A stretch of DNA of 49,771 nucleotides from a virus, in the IMG/VR virus record IMGVR_UViG_3300048927_000742, positions 1 to 49,771 of that record. One strand, written 5' to 3'. Made by a program: the position numbers and the translations under genes. A model generated the notes under the pieces. The model ran no database searches. It was not told the origin of the DNA and worked only from the letters and a program-made list of their open reading frames with translations. The number at the start of each line of letters is the position of its first letter. The first letter of the stretch is position 1. Shown piece by piece: positions 7,726-14,346 of the stretch.

Positions 7726-8018
7726 GCCGCCACCTTCAGATGCGCCGTCATCTGCCGCTTCTGCTCGAGCACCGCGTCCTCGATGTCCTCGATCTCTGAG
7801 GCATAGCCGAACGTGCCGATTATGTCGGCCGGGTTCGGCTCAAGCTGGCGGCCGCTGGTGTTGATGTCGGCGCAGACCACGTCGCCATTGGGCGACAGGC
7901 TCACCAGCAGCCTGTTGCAGCGCCACCGGCGCGCCGTGTTGAGCACGTGCGCGGCGATCTGCTCGTGCGTGTGCACGTGGATGTTGAGGACCACACGACG
8001 GAAGGGATAGGTCTTCAT
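7722..8018 (-). CDS. hypothetical protein
   Basis: A 98-aa protein with an alternating alpha/beta pattern (RRVVLNIHVHTHEQIAAHVL, NRLLVSLSPNGDVVCADI) and an acidic helix near the end (ASEIEDIEDAVLEQKRQM). The ATG at 8018 lies one base after the stop of the exonuclease gene, and a longer upstream frame would run into that gene, so this start is preferred. Function unknown. Being directly downstream of the recombination pair, it may be co-expressed with them. Confidence 0.65.
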   Translation of the reverse strand: MKTYPFRRVVLNIHVHTHEQIAAHVLNTARRWRCNRLLVSLSPNGDVVCADINTSGRQLEPNPADIIGTFGYASEIEDIEDAVLEQKRQMTAHLKVAA

Positions 8019-8019
8019 G

Positions 8020-9804
8020 TCATGCCGCCAGCGGGTAGGTTTCTTCGACCTTGCGCACGGCATCAGCCAGTGAGCCGCGCATCGCAATGCACATGGCGCG
8101 GAACTGGTCAGCGTCGTAGAGCTTCGCCGCTCGGTCGGTCGCCCCTGGCTGGAACCCCAGAAGGGCCAGGCCGTCGCCGGAGATCGACAGCGGCGCGATC
8201 GCCGCGTTGATGTCGCTCAGCTTGATGCGGGCCCCCGGCCTGGCCGCCGCGGCCGGGGCTTGCTGCGCCAGGGGCGCGGGGGAGGCTACGGCGGCGGGCG
8301 CTGCCTCCTTCGTGACGGCCTCTGCGGCCTCGACAATCTCGTTCTGCTGGCGCTGGAGCTCGGCGCGCTTCTGTTCGTCCGCTTCGGCCTGGCGCTGCTC
8401 GGCCTCGCGCTGCGCCTGCTCGCGCTCCATACGTGCCACTTCTTCCTGCCGGATCCGCTCGCGCTCCTGTTCCAGGCGTGCAGCCTCGCGCTGCTGGTGC
8501 TCGGCGATGCGCGCCGCAACCAGGTTGCGCAGATCCTCCGGCGCCTTGGTGGCGCACAGGGCGACCCGGTCGGCGAACAGGCCGGCGTGGTCCGGATGCT
8601 CGGCCAGGATCGCCACGTTCGCGCGGATGCGATCGGCGATCTGGCTGGCAACAACCTTGTGCTGCGCAGCCATGCCGTCCACAGCGTCCTGCATGCTGCT
8701 TAGGGATCGCTTACCTTTGATCGCGCCGCCCAAGTCCGAGGTGATCTCGCGCAGCGGTACAGCGAGCGCGTGTACCCCCATCGTGGCGTTGATTTTCTCG
8801 TAGTGACCGATGACAGCTTTGCGGCCAGCTTCAACGATCTCTGTACGGCGCCGCTCCTTTTCTGACGTGAGCAGCTTCTCGGCCAGCAGGCGGTTGTCGC
8901 GCAGCAACTTCGACAGTTGATCCTTGCGACGCATCACCGTATCGATCGTCTCGACCTGGGCCAGGATCTGCGAACCTGCGGCCTCGAGTGCAGCCTCGGC
9001 CCTCTTGATTTCCTTGATCTGGCCTTCCAGGGCGCCGAAGTCATCGTCCGTCTGCGGACTACGGATCAGCTCCCGGTCGAGGAACTCGAGCGCCCGCGCC
9101 TCAAACGCCTGGAAGTTCTCGGTTACCGTCACCTGTCCATGGACCTGGACGAAGATGGAGGGCAGGGCTTCACCGGCGATTCGGGCCGGTTTGGTCACGA
9201 CCTCAGCGACGGCGGGAGATTCGTAGGCAGCTACATCCGCCTCAAACAGCTCCCAGCCGGCGATGATGCGATCACGCAAGGCGAAGTCGGGCAGGTAGTA
9301 GGTGTCACGTGCCTCGACCAGGCCTGCGCCATCCCACTTCGAGGCCATGAACAGCACGCGATGTGCGCCACTGACCAGCATTTGCTGCTCCATCTGGATG
9401 CGGTAGTGCTCGGGCAAATCGGCACCGGTGCAGCCATCCACCATCACTCGCCGTAGTTCGTCGTTGAGCGATTTGTGCTCGAACGCGGTGTCTTCCAGCA
9501 GCGTCAGGCCGTCGAAGCTGGCCGAGTACTTCCCCTGCACGCCGACGACCGGGTACAGATCCTCGCCGACGATCTCCTCGGCCAGCGGCCGGGCCAGGGC
9601 CTCGTACCGATGGCCATCGTCGAAGCGCTTTTGCGTCGCCGGATCGACCTCAGCGGTGAGGCCGGTGGCGCACTCGCGCACCAGCTGGGCGCGGGTCTTG
9701 TAGGGGCTGCAGCCAAGCATCGCCGGCGCGTCGCTGGCGTTGTGGTGGTGGGCGCGGTGGGCGTGCCATTCCGGCGTGCCCTGGATAAGTTCTACGGTGA
9801 TCAT
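8020..9804 (-). CDS. YqaJ/lambda-exonuclease-type recombination nuclease with long coiled-coil extension
   Basis: Protein of 594 aa. Residues ~1-220 form a YqaJ viral recombinase domain of the PD-(D/E)XK fold: TPEWHAHRAHHHNASDAPAM (the R..x..ASD start), DDGHRYEALARPLAEEI, then SFDGL...FEHKS supplying the acidic residue and E-x-K, and HYRIQMEQQMLV. This is a 5'-3' dsDNA exonuclease type that makes single-stranded tails for annealing. From ~240 the protein continues as long helices, including a Glu/Arg/Gln-rich coiled coil (~430-490) and an Ala/Pro linker, ending in a small C-terminal domain. It is far longer than the ~220-residue nuclease core. It overlaps the putative recombinase partner upstream (ATGA). 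Confidence 0.85.
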   Translation of the reverse strand: MITVELIQGTPEWHAHRAHHHNASDAPAMLGCSPYKTRAQLVRECATGLTAEVDPATQKRFDDGHRYEALARPLAEEIVGEDLYPVVGVQGKYSASFDGLTLLEDTAFEHKSLNDELRRVMVDGCTGADLPEHYRIQMEQQMLVSGAHRVLFMASKWDGAGLVEARDTYYLPDFALRDRIIAGWELFEADVAAYESPAVAEVVTKPARIAGEALPSIFVQVHGQVTVTENFQAFEARALEFLDRELIRSPQTDDDFGALEGQIKEIKRAEAALEAAGSQILAQVETIDTVMRRKDQLSKLLRDNRLLAEKLLTSEKERRRTEIVEAGRKAVIGHYEKINATMGVHALAVPLREITSDLGGAIKGKRSLSSMQDAVDGMAAQHKVVASQIADRIRANVAILAEHPDHAGLFADRVALCATKAPEDLRNLVAARIAEHQQREAARLEQERERIRQEEVARMEREQAQREAEQRQAEADEQKRAELQRQQNEIVEAAEAVTKEAAPAAVASPAPLAQQAPAAAARPGARIKLSDINAAIAPLSISGDGLALLGFQPGATDRAAKLYDADQFRAMCIAMRGSLADAVRKVEETYPLAA

Positions 9805-10802
9805 GCCTGCTGCTCCTGGTCATCGCTGGGAAGGGGGAAGTCGGGGTTGTCCTGCGTCGGCGCGGCCTGGGGCGCGGGCTCAGCCAGGGCGGCGATGCGC
9901 TGGCGCTGGTCGTCGCTGAGCGTGCCTTTCGTTGCCGCCAGAGCGACGATCTGGTCCGGGGATTTCTTGCCGGCGTCGATCGCTGCCTTCCACGTCGGCA
10001 GCGCCGCAGCGAAGGCTTCTTCGGTGTACGGCTGCAGCGCGGGGCGCGCCGCGGTTTGGCCGTCCTTCGCCTGGCCGGAGAACGCCTCTTCAGCTGTGGT
10101 GTCGCCTTCCTTGATCGCGGTCAGCATGCCGCGCAGAAGGACCAGGTGTTCGAGTCCGATGTCTTCGACACCTGCGACTTCCAGCTTCGCGCAGACCTGC
10201 TCGGATGAGATGCCGAAGCGCTGGAACGCGGCGATCGCAGTGGCGCGACGGTTGGCCAGCGTCTTGACGTCGCCCATGATCACCTTGCGGGCCTCGACGT
10301 ACATGTCCTCCCAAAAAGCCTTGGGAACGCCCTTCAGCACGGCGTTGCGCAGCGCGATCGAGCACGCCGCATTCGCGGTGACGCCGATCATGTCCGCCTT
10401 GAAGCGGCGGCCCTGACGATCCACGATCCGGCGCTGCACCTCGTAGGTGATCGCGACGTTGCGCTCGAGGTCGTGGAATACGCCCTGGGCCACGATGAAG
10501 TCGCCCTTGTCATCGATCACCCGGGCGCCGGCGCGGTTGTTGCCCCAAGCGGAAGCAATCACCTCGGCAAAGCGCGCAGACGGACCTTCGATCGTTTTGC
10601 CATCGCGGGGGAGGGCATAGACGCACTGCTCGGCGATGCTCTCGCTGAGGGTCACCATCTGGATGGCCTCATCGCGGAAGCGCTTGAGCGAGCGCGGAAA
10701 GCGTCGCGCCGTCGCGATCTGCTGCTCGATCTCCGATCGGTTGATCATCGCGGCCATGCCCTCTTCGGGGACGAGCTGGCCTTCCTGTACCTGGGCATTC
10801 AT
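9801..10802 (-). CDS. putative phage recombination (annealing-type) protein
   Basis: Protein of 333 aa whose gene precedes and overlaps the YqaJ exonuclease gene, the place where RecT/Erf/Red-beta annealing proteins normally sit. The core (FPRSLKRFRDEAIQMVTLSE, YALPRDGKTIEGPSARFAEV, SAWGNNRAGARVIDDKGDFI) matches a conserved phage family with a '(Y)PRGGxxVxGPSxRxAE' signature that I associate with recombination modules. The RecT sequence signature itself is not obvious. The C-terminus is a Pro/Gln/Asp-rich tail, like those that bind SSB. The ATG at 10802 with GGAGAG nine bases upstream is chosen over a TTG at 10826. Confidence 0.6.
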   Translation of the reverse strand: MNAQVQEGQLVPEEGMAAMINRSEIEQQIATARRFPRSLKRFRDEAIQMVTLSESIAEQCVYALPRDGKTIEGPSARFAEVIASAWGNNRAGARVIDDKGDFIVAQGVFHDLERNVAITYEVQRRIVDRQGRRFKADMIGVTANAACSIALRNAVLKGVPKAFWEDMYVEARKVIMGDVKTLANRRATAIAAFQRFGISSEQVCAKLEVAGVEDIGLEHLVLLRGMLTAIKEGDTTAEEAFSGQAKDGQTAARPALQPYTEEAFAAALPTWKAAIDAGKKSPDQIVALAATKGTLSDDQRQRIAALAEPAPQAAPTQDNPDFPLPSDDQEQQA

Positions 10803-10885
10803 CTTGGTGTTCTCTCCGGCCGGCAAGGCGGCGTGGTTGGAATAGATGCCGGCACAGGGCGCCGCCGGCTGGCGTGGGAATTTGA

Positions 10886-10970
10886 TGCCGCTGTCGGGAG
10901 TCGAACCGAGGGACCGTCGTCCCCGAACCGCCGGGTTATCTACCCGGTGCTCTCCGTGAGCTGCAGCGGC
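10886..10970 (-). tRNA. tRNA-like sequence, aberrant (anticodon position GAT)
   Basis: The leftward strand folds as an 85-base tRNA-like structure. The acceptor stem is seven perfect pairs (GCCGCTG at 10964-10970 with CAGCGGC at 10887-10893). A D-like stem GCTC/GAGC encloses only five loop bases. The anticodon stem CCGGG/CCCGG has loop TAGATAA. A long variable arm contains the hairpin GGGAC-GACG-GTCCC, and the T-loop is TTCGACT. The anticodon position reads GAT (Ile), but U33 is replaced by A, the D-loop is very short, the T-stem pairs imperfectly and no CCA is encoded. It may be a decayed or atypical phage tRNA or a tRNA-mimic RNA. Confidence 0.45.
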
Positions 10971-11129
10971 TTGGTTGCCGGTCTTTCCCGGCTGTCAGCG
11001 GTGTTGCGTCCGCACCACTCGTTCACCCATGAGCTTTCGCTGGGGGCATGCTGTAGGGGCATGCCAGCACCGAGGGTTCACTCCGGATTTGATTCCGCTG
11101 CAGGAACCCACAACCCGCCAGGAATTCGG
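10971..11129. other. non-coding spacer with a GCATGC hairpin
   Basis: Together with the tRNA-like element this makes a 327-base non-coding gap in an otherwise gapless operon. It holds an imperfect hairpin at 11039-11068: the arm GCTG...GCATGC pairs with GCATGC-CAGC, with GGG bulged and loop TGTAGGG. A smaller stem (CCGG-TCTTT-CCGG) lies near 10978-10992. There is no T tract, so these are not classical terminators; they could be processing signals around the tRNA-like RNA. No credible coding frame is seen. Confidence 0.4.
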
Positions 11130-11414
11130 TCAGGCAGCGGCAGGCGCGCCTTCGATCTTTCGATACGGGTACTTCTCGGGGAACGCCTTGATGTGGCCAC
11201 CGAAGTGCTTGCCGATCGACTCAGCGCCCTGGAACGCAGCGAAGTCATCGGCGGTGAAGTTGTCGTAGTGGTAGAGCGGGCCCAGCTCGCCCTTCCAGTT
11301 CTTGAACTGCACGGCCAGCGTGTTGGTCTGGGGGTCATGGCCGATCGCGTGGATCTGCGAGCTTTCGACGTCGACCAGCGGAATGCGCACCGGCGCGGTG
11401 TCTGCGGCGGTCAT
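11130..11414 (-). CDS. KTSC domain protein
   Basis: A 94-aa protein that is almost entirely a KTSC domain. It has the pattern V-x-SS-x-I-x-AIGHD (VESSQIHAIGHDPQTNTLAV) followed by the aromatic strand LGPLYHYDNFTADDFAAF and the final GKHFGGHIKAF segment. KTSC domains occur alone in phages or fused to RNA-modifying and ligase proteins and are thought to bind nucleic acid; the exact role is unknown. The start at 11414 overlaps the previous stop as ATGA. The gene is the last before the non-coding tRNA-like gap. Confidence 0.85.
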   Translation of the reverse strand: MTAADTAPVRIPLVDVESSQIHAIGHDPQTNTLAVQFKNWKGELGPLYHYDNFTADDFAAFQGAESIGKHFGGHIKAFPEKYPYRKIEGAPAAA

Positions 11415-12046
11415 GCGGCGATCGCCTGGTCAGCGGCCTGGCCGGCCTGGATGAGCGACTGCGCTTCCTGCCGCGCAATCTCTTCGTCATCCGCATCGGC
11501 GCCGTCGGTGCTGTCGCCATCCACGATGGCGTCGCCCAGGTTGTCGCCGGTGGAGGTTTTGGCCGCCGGCGGGGTCAGGGTCAGCACGCAGCCACCACGG
11601 CGCCACGCGGCCATCAGCAGCGCATCGTCGTCTTCGTCAATCAGTACCGACACCTTCAGCGACATGGCGACGCTGCCGCCCTCGATGGGCTTCCAGGTGA
11701 TTGACTTGATCTTGGCGTCCACGTAGACCAGCGGGTCCACGTAGTCCAGCAGCGAGGAAATCAGGACCTCGTAGCCGGTGTACTTGGCGTCGATCTTCTG
11801 TTCGCCCAGGAGCGGCAGGTTCAGTGCGGTCAACGGCGTGCCTTCCATCGGCAGCGACTGCTGTTCGCCCAGCGCGGGCTTGCGGAAGAAGGCCGGGACC
11901 AGGGCCGGATCGATCGGGTTGAGGATCGTGTTGGACGCCTGGAACTGGAAGGACAGATCAGCCGCGGCGACGTCTTCCTCGCCGTGCTTTTCTTTGCGCA
12001 GATTGAGGTGCGAGAACGTCGCCTCGTGCTTCGACAGGTTGAACAT
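11411..12046 (-). CDS. conserved phage early protein of unknown function
   Basis: A 211-aa protein starting at the ATG at 12046 (MFNLSKHEATFSHLNLRKEK). It is rich in beta-type segments (DVAAADLSFQFQASN, KIKSITWKPIEGGSVAMSLK) and ends in a very acidic Asp/Ala/Glu tail (DGADADDEEIAR). An upstream in-frame codon at 12139 would start inside the leader of this gene and is less likely. Proteins of this type lie next to phage recombination genes; the acidic tail would suit a single-strand DNA-binding or DNA-mimic role, but that is speculation. Confidence 0.7.
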   Translation of the reverse strand: MFNLSKHEATFSHLNLRKEKHGEEDVAAADLSFQFQASNTILNPIDPALVPAFFRKPALGEQQSLPMEGTPLTALNLPLLGEQKIDAKYTGYEVLISSLLDYVDPLVYVDAKIKSITWKPIEGGSVAMSLKVSVLIDEDDDALLMAAWRRGGCVLTLTPPAAKTSTGDNLGDAIVDGDSTDGADADDEEIARQEAQSLIQAGQAADQAIAA

Positions 12047-12084
12047 GGGTGCCTCGTCGGTTGTGCCGGGTGACCGGCGGGGAA

Positions 12085-12186
12085 TCAGGAGGAGGGCGTC
12101 TGAGCCCAGATCGCAAGGAACAGGCCGACACCAATCCACAGGGCGGCGGTGATCCAGTCGGCGGGGGTGCGCTTCGCCTTAGCCAC
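12085..12186 (-). CDS. 33-aa single-membrane-span protein
   Basis: A tiny gene from a GTG at 12186 (overlapping the upstream stop as GTGGCTAA, the same 8-base overlap style used elsewhere in this operon) to a TGA at 12085-12087. The product starts with a basic N-terminus (VAKAKRTPADW) and then has one hydrophobic span (ITAALWIGVGLFLAIWA) with a short tail, i.e. an inner-membrane microprotein with the N-terminus inside by the positive-inside rule. Too short for family assignment. Support is the overlap geometry and clean amphipathic design. Confidence 0.5.
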   Translation of the reverse strand: MAKAKRTPADWITAALWIGVGLFLAIWAQTPSS

Positions 12187-12418
12187 GGAGGTTCACCTCG
12201 CGGGCTTGCTGGGCTTCCGAAAGGGGCGCTGCCTTCGGCTTGAACTCCCAGCAGTCGGCGCAGGGAGTGACGAACACTCGGCGACTGCATCGTTCGTACG
12301 GGTTGTCGCGATCGAACGGGTGGCTGGATGGGCGCGACTCAGTGATGCTGGCCTCGCATTCCTTGCCGCAAGAGGGGCACAACGGAGTGAAGCTCACGGT
12401 GATCTCATAGGCGCTCAT
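12179..12418 (-). CDS. small zinc-ribbon protein
   Basis: A 79-aa protein with a four-cysteine zinc-binding pattern: CPSCGKEC near residue 14 and CADCWEFKP near residue 53, separated by a basic loop (DNPYERCSRRVF). This resembles the zinc ribbons of small phage early proteins that bind nucleic acid or RNA polymerase. ATGA overlap with the gene upstream; the stop overlaps the GTG of the 33-aa membrane protein. Confidence 0.65.
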   Translation of the reverse strand: MSAYEITVSFTPLCPSCGKECEASITESRPSSHPFDRDNPYERCSRRVFVTPCADCWEFKPKAAPLSEAQQAREVNLRG

Positions 12419-12624
12419 GCCGCGCTCCCGCCGTCAGTCGGCGCATTGCCATGCCGGATTGCCCGCGAGCGCTCCTGGATCCGCCCAACAACCTCATTCC
12501 CCTCCCGGCCCAGGCGCTGCGCAGAACGGATGTCCCGCAGCGCCTGGGCGTCACTGATACCTGCGGAGCGCGCAGCCGCACGGGCGCTCTGGAAAGGACG
12601 CAGGGTGAGGATCTGTGCGCTCAT
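12415..12624 (-). CDS. small hypothetical protein (69 aa)
   Basis: A basic, helical 69-aa protein (SARAAARSAGISDAQALRDI...) with a possible short helix-turn-helix (ARSAGISDAQAL). It is the second gene of the leftward operon, with ATGA overlaps on both sides. In lambda, this position close to pL is taken by regulators such as N, and the basic composition would allow RNA binding, but there is no sequence match to any N protein. Confidence 0.55.
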   Translation of the reverse strand: MSAQILTLRPFQSARAAARSAGISDAQALRDIRSAQRLGREGNEVVGRIQERSRAIRHGNAPTDGGSAA

Positions 12625-13046
12625 GCCGCCATCCCCAGCACGCGCTCAATGGCGGCTTCGTCGCCCGACATCAGGGCGCGGCCGAGCTCTTCCGGGCGCA
12701 ACGTGGCGCGCGGCAGCTGCTCGTAGGGGTTGGGCAGATCGCGGATCTGGTTGATCAGCTCGCGGCGCGCGGCGATGCGCGTCAGCAGGCGCTGCATCGA
12801 CGTGGCGTACATCGGGCCGCGCTCGTCCTGGGGCGACAGACGCTCGCCTTCCAGTGGTCCGAAGCTCAGCAGCATGTGCCGGCGAGCGGCTTCGAAGGCA
12901 ACAGCCGGATCGGCGCCGGCGAAGTGGGCGGCTAGGTAGGCCACCACGCAACCGGGATCAGTCAGGCCGGCGTTGTAGAGGTTGGTGCGCAGGACCGGGA
13001 TGTTGTTCCGGGTCTTGGCCAGCTGGTCCTCGGTCTGCTGAAGCAT
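12621..13046 (-). CDS. first gene of the leftward early operon, hypothetical
   Basis: A 141-aa helical protein, first gene after the leftward early promoter. The ATG at 13046 is preceded by GGAGAG at a good distance. It contains a segment with regular hydrophobic heptads (MLQQTEDQLAKTRNNIPVLR), a central helix (DPAVAFEAARRHMLLSF) and an Arg-rich stretch (RLLTRIAARRELINQIRDL). No family is recognised. Expression should be immediate-early and under repressor control. Confidence 0.7.
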   Translation of the reverse strand: MLQQTEDQLAKTRNNIPVLRTNLYNAGLTDPGCVVAYLAAHFAGADPAVAFEAARRHMLLSFGPLEGERLSPQDERGPMYATSMQRLLTRIAARRELINQIRDLPNPYEQLPRATLRPEELGRALMSGDEAAIERVLGMAA

Positions 13047-13065
13047 CGTCGCTCTCCTTCGCCTG

Positions 13066-13086
13066 AGCCCCGGGAAAGTCGGGGCT
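13066..13086 (-). promoter_or_regulatory. stem-loop in the leftward early leader
   Basis: A perfect 7-bp stem (AGCCCCG/CGGGGCT) with a 7-base loop lies in the ~50-base 5' leader between the predicted leftward start (~13098) and the first gene's ribosome site. There is no T tract. By position it could be a boxB/nut-like antitermination element or a translational control hairpin; nothing in the sequence decides between them. Confidence 0.35.
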
Positions 13087-13104
13087 GCTCAAGGCGTGGA
13101 GGAG

Positions 13105-13133
13105 ATTAAACACCGCGTTTAAACATAAATCAA
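13105..13133 (-). promoter_or_regulatory. leftward early promoter (pL-like)
   Basis: Read leftward: -35 TTGATT (13133-13128), 17-bp spacer, -10 TTTAAT (13110-13105), predicted start about 13098. The arrangement is identical in type to the rightward promoter at 15.6 kb (TTGACT, 17 bp, TTTAAT). The two operator copies at 13106-13122 and 13130-13146 cover the -10 and -35 respectively, so repressor binding would block polymerase. It drives the operon that runs to 974. Confidence 0.7.
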
Positions 13134-13146
13134 CACCATGTTTAAA
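13106..13146. promoter_or_regulatory. left operator pair (oL-like)
   Basis: Two copies of the phage operator. Site 1, TTAAACACCGCGTTTAA (13106-13122), is a near-perfect palindrome. Site 2, TCAACACCATGTTTAAA (13130-13146), is the consensus in reverse orientation. The same 17-base motif (TTAAACATGGCGTTTAA in its best form) recurs at the right operator 2.5 kb away and I saw it nowhere else in the window. Start-to-start spacing is 24 bp. Presumed targets of the CI-like repressor and the Cro-like protein. Confidence 0.7.
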
Positions 13147-13178
13147 CACGGGCGATGCGGAGGCCATGAATCCTATCT

Positions 13179-13352
13179 ATGGATCCGACGCTAGCGATTG
13201 ACGATTTCTTGCGAGACGTGCTACTGGCCCAACAGGTAGGGTTGCGTCTGGCGCAACACACCATATATAGGGTTTCACGTCTAAGAACTATGGCCGATGC
13301 GCTCAAATTCCTGCGTAAAAGGCCGATAAATGGGAAGGTGAGTACACGGTAA
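13179..13352 (+). CDS. possible 57-aa protein, rightward from the left operator
   Basis: An ATG at 13179 opens 57 codons (MDPTLAIDDFLRDVLLAQQV...) ending in a basic tail (LKFLRKRPINGKVSTR). It is helical, with a plausible composition. A strong GGAGG lies at 13159-13163, but it is closer to an 11-codon frame starting at 13166, so initiation here is uncertain. The region is AT-richer than the operon. The stop codon lies inside an inverted repeat (13342-13360). It could be a real lysogen-expressed gene or chance. Confidence 0.35.
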   Translation: MDPTLAIDDFLRDVLLAQQVGLRLAQHTIYRVSRLRTMADALKFLRKRPINGKVSTR

Positions 13353-13443
13353 GCGTGTACAGGTAGACATGTTTCACGGTACAAGTCGCGCTATTATTCA
13401 AAGCGTCAACAACGTTGACGGTCGGTGGGCACCCGGGCCCACC
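13342..13443. repeat. cluster of three perfect inverted repeats
   Basis: Three perfect inverted repeats follow each other within 102 bases: GTACACG-5-CGTGTAC (13342-13360), CGTCAAC-AAC-GTTGACG (13404-13420) and GGTGGGC-6-GCCCACC (13424-13443). A TATTAT (13392-13397) lies just before the second repeat and could be a -10 box, placing a start near it. The block is non-coding apart from the 3' end of the doubtful 57-aa frame. The sites could be operators for a lysogenic-conversion gene or stems of a structured RNA. Confidence 0.45.
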
Positions 13444-13514
13444 AGGCTAAGCCAGCGGAACTCTGGCGAGCGCCTTGAGTCTCAAGCAATGGAAGGAACA
13501 ACCAGGAGGATTGT

Positions 13515-13541
13515 ATGCGAGACGTTATCGACGGCCTTTAA
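13515..13541 (+). CDS. possible 8-codon leader peptide
   Basis: ATG at 13515 with an ideal AGGAGG seven bases before it encodes only MRDVIDGL before a TAA. The Shine-Dalgarno is the strongest in this region, yet the frame is tiny. It is followed 17 bases later by a perfect hairpin and then by the DUF4760 gene, which has its own ribosome site. This looks like a leader-peptide/attenuator layout, or the remnant of a truncated gene. Confidence 0.35.
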   Translation: MRDVIDGL

Positions 13542-13558
13542 ACAGAGTTCGCACGACG

Positions 13559-13580
13559 CTACCCGCCGAAAGGCGGGTAG
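13559..13580 (+). terminator. GAAA-tetraloop hairpin upstream of DUF4760 gene
   Basis: Perfect 9-bp stem CTACCCGCC/GGCGGGTAG closed by a GAAA tetraloop, followed by only three T (TTTGC). It is a stable RNA hairpin that may act as a weak terminator or attenuator between the 8-codon frame and the DUF4760 gene, or as an mRNA-stabilising 5' element. Confidence 0.5.
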
Positions 13581-13609
13581 TTTGCATTCAGGGATTAGGA
13601 GAACAGGGA

Positions 13610-14083
13610 ATGGACTTTTTTTGCTCGGAGCTCTTCCGCAACTTGCTGGTTTTGGCAGGTGTGATCGTTGCGATTGTGAGCGTCGTCACCGCACGCACAC
13701 TGGCGCGTAAAAAGCAGACGGCGGACATGCTCTTCGCGAGTCGAAGCGACGAAACACTTCAGCTCGGGTTGCGACATATCCGCGAATACAGCACCGGATC
13801 AAGCAACATCCGGGCTCTAGTAGATGTCGAATCAGACGAAGTGGCCTCGATCAAGTATGTGCTGAATCACTTCGAGACGCTCAGCGTCGGAATTCAGTCA
13901 GGCATCTACGACGAAGGGATGATCAAGAAAAGCTGGTGCAACATGATCTGCGATGCCCACAAATGGGCTACCCCGTTGATCGACGAGATTCGGACAAAGC
14001 GTGCAAGGCCAACAGTGCTTCAGGAGCTAGATTGGTTGGCAAAGCGTTGGAATGACAGCACTCTTGAAAGGCGGAAGCCATAA
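13610..14083 (+). CDS. membrane-anchored DUF4760 protein
   Basis: A 157-aa protein starting at the ATG at 13610 with AGGAG ten bases upstream (a longer frame from 13475 would include the hairpin and is rejected). An N-terminal membrane span (NLLVLAGVIVAIVSVVTA) is followed by a basic stop (LARKK) and a cytoplasmic helical domain with the DUF4760 pattern (VASIKYVLNHFETLSVGIQS, GIYDEGMIKKSWCNMI). It lies between the immunity operators, converging on the repressor operon, in visibly AT-richer DNA. That is typical of lysogenic-conversion genes; a role in superinfection exclusion is plausible but inferred. Confidence 0.75.
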   Translation: MDFFCSELFRNLLVLAGVIVAIVSVVTARTLARKKQTADMLFASRSDETLQLGLRHIREYSTGSSNIRALVDVESDEVASIKYVLNHFETLSVGIQSGIYDEGMIKKSWCNMICDAHKWATPLIDEIRTKRARPTVLQELDWLAKRWNDSTLERRKP

Positions 14084-14087
14084 AAAA

Positions 14088-14110
14088 AACCCGCTTCGGC
14101 GGGGTTTTTT
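14088..14110. terminator. bidirectional intrinsic terminator
   Basis: Stem CCCGC-TTCG-GCGGG (14090-14103), extended by A/T pairs with one G bulged, with a T run on the right (14105-14110) and an A run on the left (14082-14089) that is a T run on the other strand. It closes the rightward DUF4760 transcript and the leftward repressor operon between converging stops. Confidence 0.85.
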
Positions 14111-14120
14111 GCGTTTGGGC

Positions 14121-14309
14121 TCAGCGCTTCCGCTGTAGCAGTCTGGCGATCAGCTTTCCCTTGATCCACTGCAGGCTCCAGGCCCGGCCATCGGCACGGA
14201 CGATCGTGGACACGTTGGAGTCCTTCTTCTTAGCCTCATTGACCCACTTGGCCATGCGCTTGTTGAAGCGCCTGAGCTTTGGCGAGTCGTCGCCATCATC
14301 CTCAGTCAT
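14121..14309 (-). CDS. small basic protein, last gene of repressor operon
   Basis: A 62-aa very basic protein. The ATG at 14309 has AAAGGA immediately upstream; a TTG at 14327 is possible but weaker. An N-terminal acidic patch (MTEDDGDD) precedes KLRRFNKRMAKWVNEAKKKD and a strand-rich end (VSTIVRADGRAWSLQWIKGK). The C-terminal half is similar in pattern to another small gene of this window (16203-16376: VTTIIRVGDAVFALRWVDGR), suggesting two members of one small family. Function unknown; expected to be expressed in the lysogen with the repressor. Confidence 0.6.
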   Translation of the reverse strand: MTEDDGDDSPKLRRFNKRMAKWVNEAKKKDSNVSTIVRADGRAWSLQWIKGKLIARLLQRKR

Positions 14310-14346
14310 TGTCCTTTGCAACCGCAATATTTTTGACTTGACCTAG

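Noticed and set aside
10473-11726. Rightward 417-codon frame across 10.5-11.7 kb
   Set aside because: Runs antisense to the recombination protein, the tRNA-like element and the KTSC gene, which are better supported; low-complexity composition.
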